Part shown: one piece after another, positions 60,401 through 64,000 of the stretch
How positions within the stretch are numbered: position 1 is the first letter of the stretch
How the letters are laid out: each line of letters starts with the position of its first letter
Assembly: GCA_944474755.1 (NCBI GenBank)
Contig: OX104114.1
Location: 24,885,220 to 24,949,219, forward strand
Length of the DNA stretch: 64,000 nt
Direction: 5' to 3'
DNA from: Limnoperna fortunei
Lineage: Eukaryota > Mollusca > Bivalvia > Mytilida > Modiolidae
The notes under the pieces: generated by a model
The model's database searches: none
What the model saw: the letters and a program-made list of their open reading frames with translations, nothing else
What the model was told of the DNA's origin: nothing
Made by a program: the position numbers and the translations under genes

Positions 60401-63400
60401 TAATGGACGAATCGAAGGACGACGAGTTGCATCAGTCGTTCTTTTCGGAAAGCGAATTGAAACTCGATGTCCGCTTCTGCGATCTTTAATATCATTGATT
60501 TAAAAGCTTAAGCTATTATATTGCATTTAAAATTATTGTTTTGTCAGACGAGAGTAAATTAATTATCTGCTCATATTCTTTGTCAAGGTCGTGTCTTTTG
60601 GCTATTTCAGTTTATAAATTGTTGACAACATTGAGAAAAGAGGTTGTACTTTTCTGTATTAATGCTATGTTTTATGTTTTGTTTGAATGGCGTTAAACGC
60701 TACTTTCAGCTATTTCCGGAGGAAGCCGAAGTACCAGGAGAAAACCCCCGACCTTCGCAAAATGTTGTTTTTATCCATAAACAGTCATGGATTTAGGAGG
60801 CAAGGAGGGCATTAAATGTCAATTCTTATACCAACTTGTTGATAACTGTCGCTGTTAATTTATAGTTGTTTAAAGAAATGAATTTATAAAAGCAAAAAAA
60901 TACAATTATATTATTATGATTTTTTTATGGTCTTATGAATTATTTAACTAACTGCTCTTATTAATTTTTGTAGTTTTAATGTTGTGTATTATTTTTATAT
61001 GTATATATCATATCCTCATATTATTGTATGAGATCACCTTTTCATTTGTTCAGTCTACGTTCTCGTCTACATTGTTGTCATTGGTTTTTTTTAACAACTT
61101 TTCATTTCTTAAATATAGATGAAATATTGATTACTAGACATTAAGTAACACATAATCAATCAATTAAATCAACTAAATGATAGAAGAAAGTTTATATTTT
61201 CACTGTTAACGGCTTAAAAACATTCAGATTGTGACGAAATTAGCACAATTTTAAAGAAAAGAATACCTGTAACCGAACAAGGTTTGTTAAAAAGGGGAAA
61301 CTCTTCTATAGTAAAATACAAAATTATTTGGTTCCTGTTATGTATATGAATCTAAGGAGATTGCGTATGCAAGTTATATTTAATACATTGACTTTTTTTA
61401 TTGCGGAAACTAGTCAAACTTTAATGTCCGTTTTCATAACAGACCACTTTCTCCTTGAAACATTTTTTTTGGAAACTTAACTTTGATTGGATTTAAAAAT
61501 TGTTATTAATGTATACTCACTCAAAAAAGAAACGCAGCATCGGATAAATTTTTTAAAATCATTTTTTTGCAGACAAATAACCTATACATATTCAAATATA
61601 TATATACAAGATCATTATTACACCTTAATTAAATGTTTCCAGGTGAAAGCATTTCAGTTCATCCACCCGTGAACGACTGTGGTCGAAATTTGGAACACAC
61701 TATGAATTACGCATTGCTAAAAACAGGGTCAACTTTCACGTGGAACTCATGGGTATTTTTTTTTAACTCAGACAATCGATATAAAACCCCGCTATTTCTC
61801 TTCTTGACTGCATTAGTAAAATAAAAAAATTCTGATGAGGTGACGCTATGCCAAGGTTAGATGCTGCTTCCCGGAATATCGCTATCAGTCGAATCGAGGC
61901 CATGCAGGGAATCACAGAATGCTGTTGCCAGAACTTACAATGTTCATCATAGCACGATTTCACGCATTTGGAGACGATACCAGCAGCTTGGTACTACGAC
62001 AGACCGATTACGTTCAAGGCGTCCACGTGTTACAACTTGGGCTCAGGACCGTTACATTAGATTATTCCATCTACGGAACAGGACTATTTCTGCAACAGAA
62101 ACAGCTGTAAACGACCCTGGCTTGTGCCGTATATCACCACAGACTACGCAATCGGTTCTGCTCTCATGGATTGCGGGCAAAAAGACCTTACGTCGGAACA
62201 ATACTGAGACGCCAACACCGCCGAGCAAAGGTTAGATGGTACTACCGTTCGTGTATGGAATTTACAGAAGTGGAAAAGAGTGTGGTTCAGCGATGAGTAA
62301 TGTTTTCTGCTTGAAAAGCGAGATGTTCGCATACGAGTGTACAGGCGCCGAAATGAACGTTTTGTGCAAAACTGTGTTTTAGAAAGAGACAATTTTGGTG
62401 GAGGCAGTGGGCCGCTATCTCACACGTCAGGAACATACAGCTGATAAATATCCAAGGCAATCCTAACGCTGTTAGGTATAGAGACGAAATTATACGGCCG
62501 AATTTAATGCCCGTGATTGACATTCAAAGAGAACTTTTTAAACACGACAATGCCCGACCACATACAGCACGTGTAAAAGTAGATTTTTTGGAGCATCAGA
62601 ATCTCAGTGTGATCCATTGGCCATCACGATCTCCGGATTTTAACCCAATTGAACATGATCGGCGCCAACGACAACCAACGCCGGAAAATCTGCAACAATT
62701 AGAGCCGGCACTTCAATATGAGTGGCAAATTATACCGCGTGTTTGCACTCAACCTTTAATTGAATCCATGCCAAGAAGAATAAGGGCTTTGTTACAACCA
62801 AATGGTGGGAACAACAGATACTGACATTTTTTGCGTGGCTTATTGACAATATGCGACAAAATGTTATATTCCATGATAAAAGAACTCATGAACAAGAAGT
62901 GTGCCAATTTTTACATTTCTGTAACAATTATTTATATAATAAATTGTTTAAATAATATATGAAGTAAAATTCCCATTTTTGTATGTTGCGTTTCGTTTTT
63001 AAGTGAGAATATTTTATTTAAGTTAAGATGCATGGCTGAAGGTGCTTTCCTATGGGAACCAACAACCCAAGCAGAGTATAATGCCGTTAGAAATCAGTTT
63101 AGTATAGGTGAGTGATATTATTCTTAAGAAATGGCTTCCTTCGTCTCCGGGTACTCTGGCTTCCAAGACTAACATAAACTGAAACAGAAACATTGCTGAA
63201 AGTGGTGTTAAACCACAATAAGCTAATCAAGCATCAGAAGGATTTGGTTTAATTCTAAGGCAAATACGAAGATGTGAAAGACAAAACTGTTTTGTAAATT
63301 TATATTTGATAAATGCAGATAAACAAATTCTGTCGGAGTAGATCGTTCTCAGTTGCGAAACTTTAAAACGCGATACAAGCCTCATACGCCAAAAGATCAA

Positions 63401-63896
63401 AACTTGTTTACATCAAATAACCTGTTTAGACATTTCAAATATTCCTTAAGTATTGGTGAACAATCGAATACTGAAATGCATACATATCATTTAATTCCCT
63501 TTATGTTCTATGTATATTATAATAAAAACTATTAAGAGTTTATCAGTAAAATATTTTATTATTTTAGCTGATTAGAGAGACAGAAGCGAAGAAATACCAA
63601 AAAGGGCTACCGATACTCTTAGTCTAGAAATCTAATACAAAACCACACAACAACAAAAGCAAACCAAAACAATACACAAACTAAAGCCAGCTATACGAAC
63701 TCTAGAAAATTAAAGAGAACTTAACAGGCTGCGGAAGAGTAAGAAGTTCTGTAAAGAACTATTAAATAATCAAGTTGTAACTATTTTATTGCAGCTGCAG
63801 CAACACGCGTTTGGACAGGTGCCAATGACATAGTAAATGACGGAGATGTGCGATTCCAAGGCTCGAATAAAGTATTTGGCCCACCATTCGGTATGG
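54407..63896 (+). CDS. C-type lectin gene, 5 recognised exons, 3' end beyond window
   Basis: Secreted carbohydrate-binding-type protein. Exons: 54407-54539, 55288-55476, 57963-58063, 63023-63107, 63795-63896, all GT-AG. Phases join without a break and the last exon ends in phase 1, so the gene continues past 64000. The first exon supplies the hydrophobic core of the signal peptide (ICCVVFIGTLASSC). The next two encode a Pro/Gln/Met-rich linker (MMMPTMGP, ALMMPPQQP). The lectin domain starts at CLQRQCRAPYVQVQNKCYKY, continues NFWGVAHLRCMAEGAFLWEP and reaches VWTGANDIVNDGDVRFQ, matching the C-type lectin fold up to the WIG-like core. The carbohydrate-site loop (EPN/QPD, WND) would be in missing exons. 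The probable first exon is 32235-32252. Intron 4 contains a Tc1-like element ending 13 bp before the 63023 exon. Confidence 0.8.
54990..55170 (+). repeat. Bivalve dispersed repeat, partial copy
   Basis: Shares CCGCCACCTGGATACGCGCT, GGGCAGC, CGGGCGAGCATTAAAAACCC and TCCCAGTATG with the 30.9-kb copy. It lies in lectin intron 2 (54540-55287). Confidence 0.65.
55835..56096 (-). mobile_element. tRNA-derived SINE with Nin-like domain, near full length
   Basis: Read on the minus strand it starts CCTCGGTGACCGAG, has an RNA polymerase III A box (TGGTTAAGGTAG, 56079-56068) and a B box (GGGTTCGAGTC, 56024-56014). Then comes the conserved central part GGGGTTTTCTCCGGGTACTC, CGTCTTCATCTCC and ATAAAAACTGGACGCCA, and the tail GAAAGTGGCGTTAAGTACC. 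The central part resembles the Nin conserved SINE domain known across metazoans. It lies in lectin intron 3 (55477-57962). Fragments of the same family are at 45358-45525, 60670-60765 and 63145-63225. Confidence 0.8.
56100..57960. other. Lectin intron 3, remainder
   Basis: AT-rich sequence with no recognised gene. Runs such as AAGGTCAAAATTCATAGGTC are typical of dispersed non-coding bivalve sequence. Confidence 0.5.
58340..58615 (-). repeat. Bivalve dispersed repeat, reverse copy
   Basis: The reverse complement contains GATTGACTGATTGATTG, ATATTCAGGATTGGAACAAG and GGGGCTACAACGAGCCTC, matching the block order at 30905-31370. The open frames at 58302-58686 are part of this repeat. It lies in lectin intron 4. 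Confidence 0.65.
58640..61510. other. Lectin intron 4, remainder, with SINE fragment
   Basis: No gene recognised. A short Nin-type SINE fragment lies at about 60670-60765 (GTTTGAATGGCGTTAAACGC, GGAGGAAGCCGAAGTACC, GGAGAAAACCCCCGAC), minus orientation. Other open frames are short and motif-free. Confidence 0.5.
61514..63009 (+). mobile_element. Tc1-like element, inactive, in lectin intron 4
   Basis: The left end TACTCACTCAAAAAAGAAAC and the inverted right end (TTCTCACTTAAAAACGAAAC in reverse) match over about 26 bp with few differences. TA flanks both ends (61512-61513, 63010-63011). Length is 1,496 bp. The internal plus-strand transposase is broken. The right terminus sits 13 bp upstream of a lectin exon. 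Confidence 0.88.
61848..62824 (+). pseudogene. Tc1-like transposase, multiple frameshifts
   Basis: Starts MPRLDAASRNIAISRIEAMQ at 61848. The frame then shifts repeatedly, giving SQNAVARTYNVHHSTISRIW, RRPRVTTWAQDRYIRLFHLR, WFSDE (the first catalytic Asp) and RRRNERFVQNCV. The final 105-residue frame (62507-62824) carries FKHDNARPHTARVKVDFLEH and WPSRSPDFNPIEHD, with the second Asp and Glu of a D34E triad; the usual LWD after NPIEH is damaged. It ends LLQPNGGNNRY. All three catalytic residues survive in pieces, but the frameshifts preclude activity. Confidence 0.9.
63145..63225 (+). repeat. Nin-type SINE fragment
   Basis: CTTCGTCTCCGGGTACTCTG, GGCTTCC, then ATTGCTGAAAGTGGTGTTAA. It is the central and tail part of the SINE family at 55835-56096, in plus orientation, inside the intron between the last two lectin exons. 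Confidence 0.6.
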
Positions 63897-64000
63897 GTAT
63901 GTATACTGGTATCCATTTAACCAATGTGTTCTGAAAAGATGTGTGCTGTAAGGAGTATAATTAGACTTAAATAGAACTTCAGAACATGCACAATCTACAT

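Overview
The window is AT-rich, intron-rich, repeat-laden animal DNA. Bivalve mollusc (probably mytilid-like) is the best fit. The reasons are Nin-domain-like tRNA SINEs, molluscan Penelope-type, DIRS and LINE fragments, Tc1-like elements, and a C-type lectin gene with short phase-matched exons. No bacterial-style genes, rRNA or CRISPR arrays are visible. This origin is an inference from family resemblance, not a database match.

Layout. 1-32 kb is mostly transposon graveyard: two oppositely oriented Penelope-like reverse-transcriptase fragments flanking an orphan EF-hand exon; a broken cGAS/Mab-21-like receptor gene on the minus strand (5.6-7.1 kb); a decayed Tc1-like element (11.1-12.5 kb); a 5.5-kb satellite of about 142 copies of a 39-bp unit (15.05-20.58 kb); a DIRS-like remnant with a 656-bp palindromic MITE inserted in it (25.2-28 kb); and a LINE fragment (28.2-29.7 kb).

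32-64 kb holds the most striking structure. A C-type lectin gene appears to run on the plus strand from a TATA/Inr promoter and six-codon first exon at 32.2 kb to beyond the right edge. Its exons are at 54.4, 55.3, 58.0, 63.0 and 63.8 kb, and all intron phases agree. Its first intron holds a 21,152-bp DNA transposon (32,972-54,123) with CACAG-starting terminal inverted repeats, a TA target duplication, and clusters of ACGGATG/ACGTCCGT subterminal motifs at both ends. Inside are two divergently transcribed, apparently intact spliced genes. One is a 13-exon, 833-residue Plavaka/KDZ-like (CACTA/EnSpm-related) transposase on the minus strand. The other is an 8-exon, 255-residue unrecognised coiled-coil protein on the plus strand, a plausible TnpA-like partner. 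They share a 164-bp bidirectional promoter with a palindromic CRE site. The element also carries a 2.4-kb, 30-bp minisatellite and smaller MITE/SINE insertions in its introns. A second Tc1-like element sits in lectin intron 4, ending 13 bp before the next exon.

All exon models were read by eye from splice signals, frame continuity and family resemblance. None has transcript support here.
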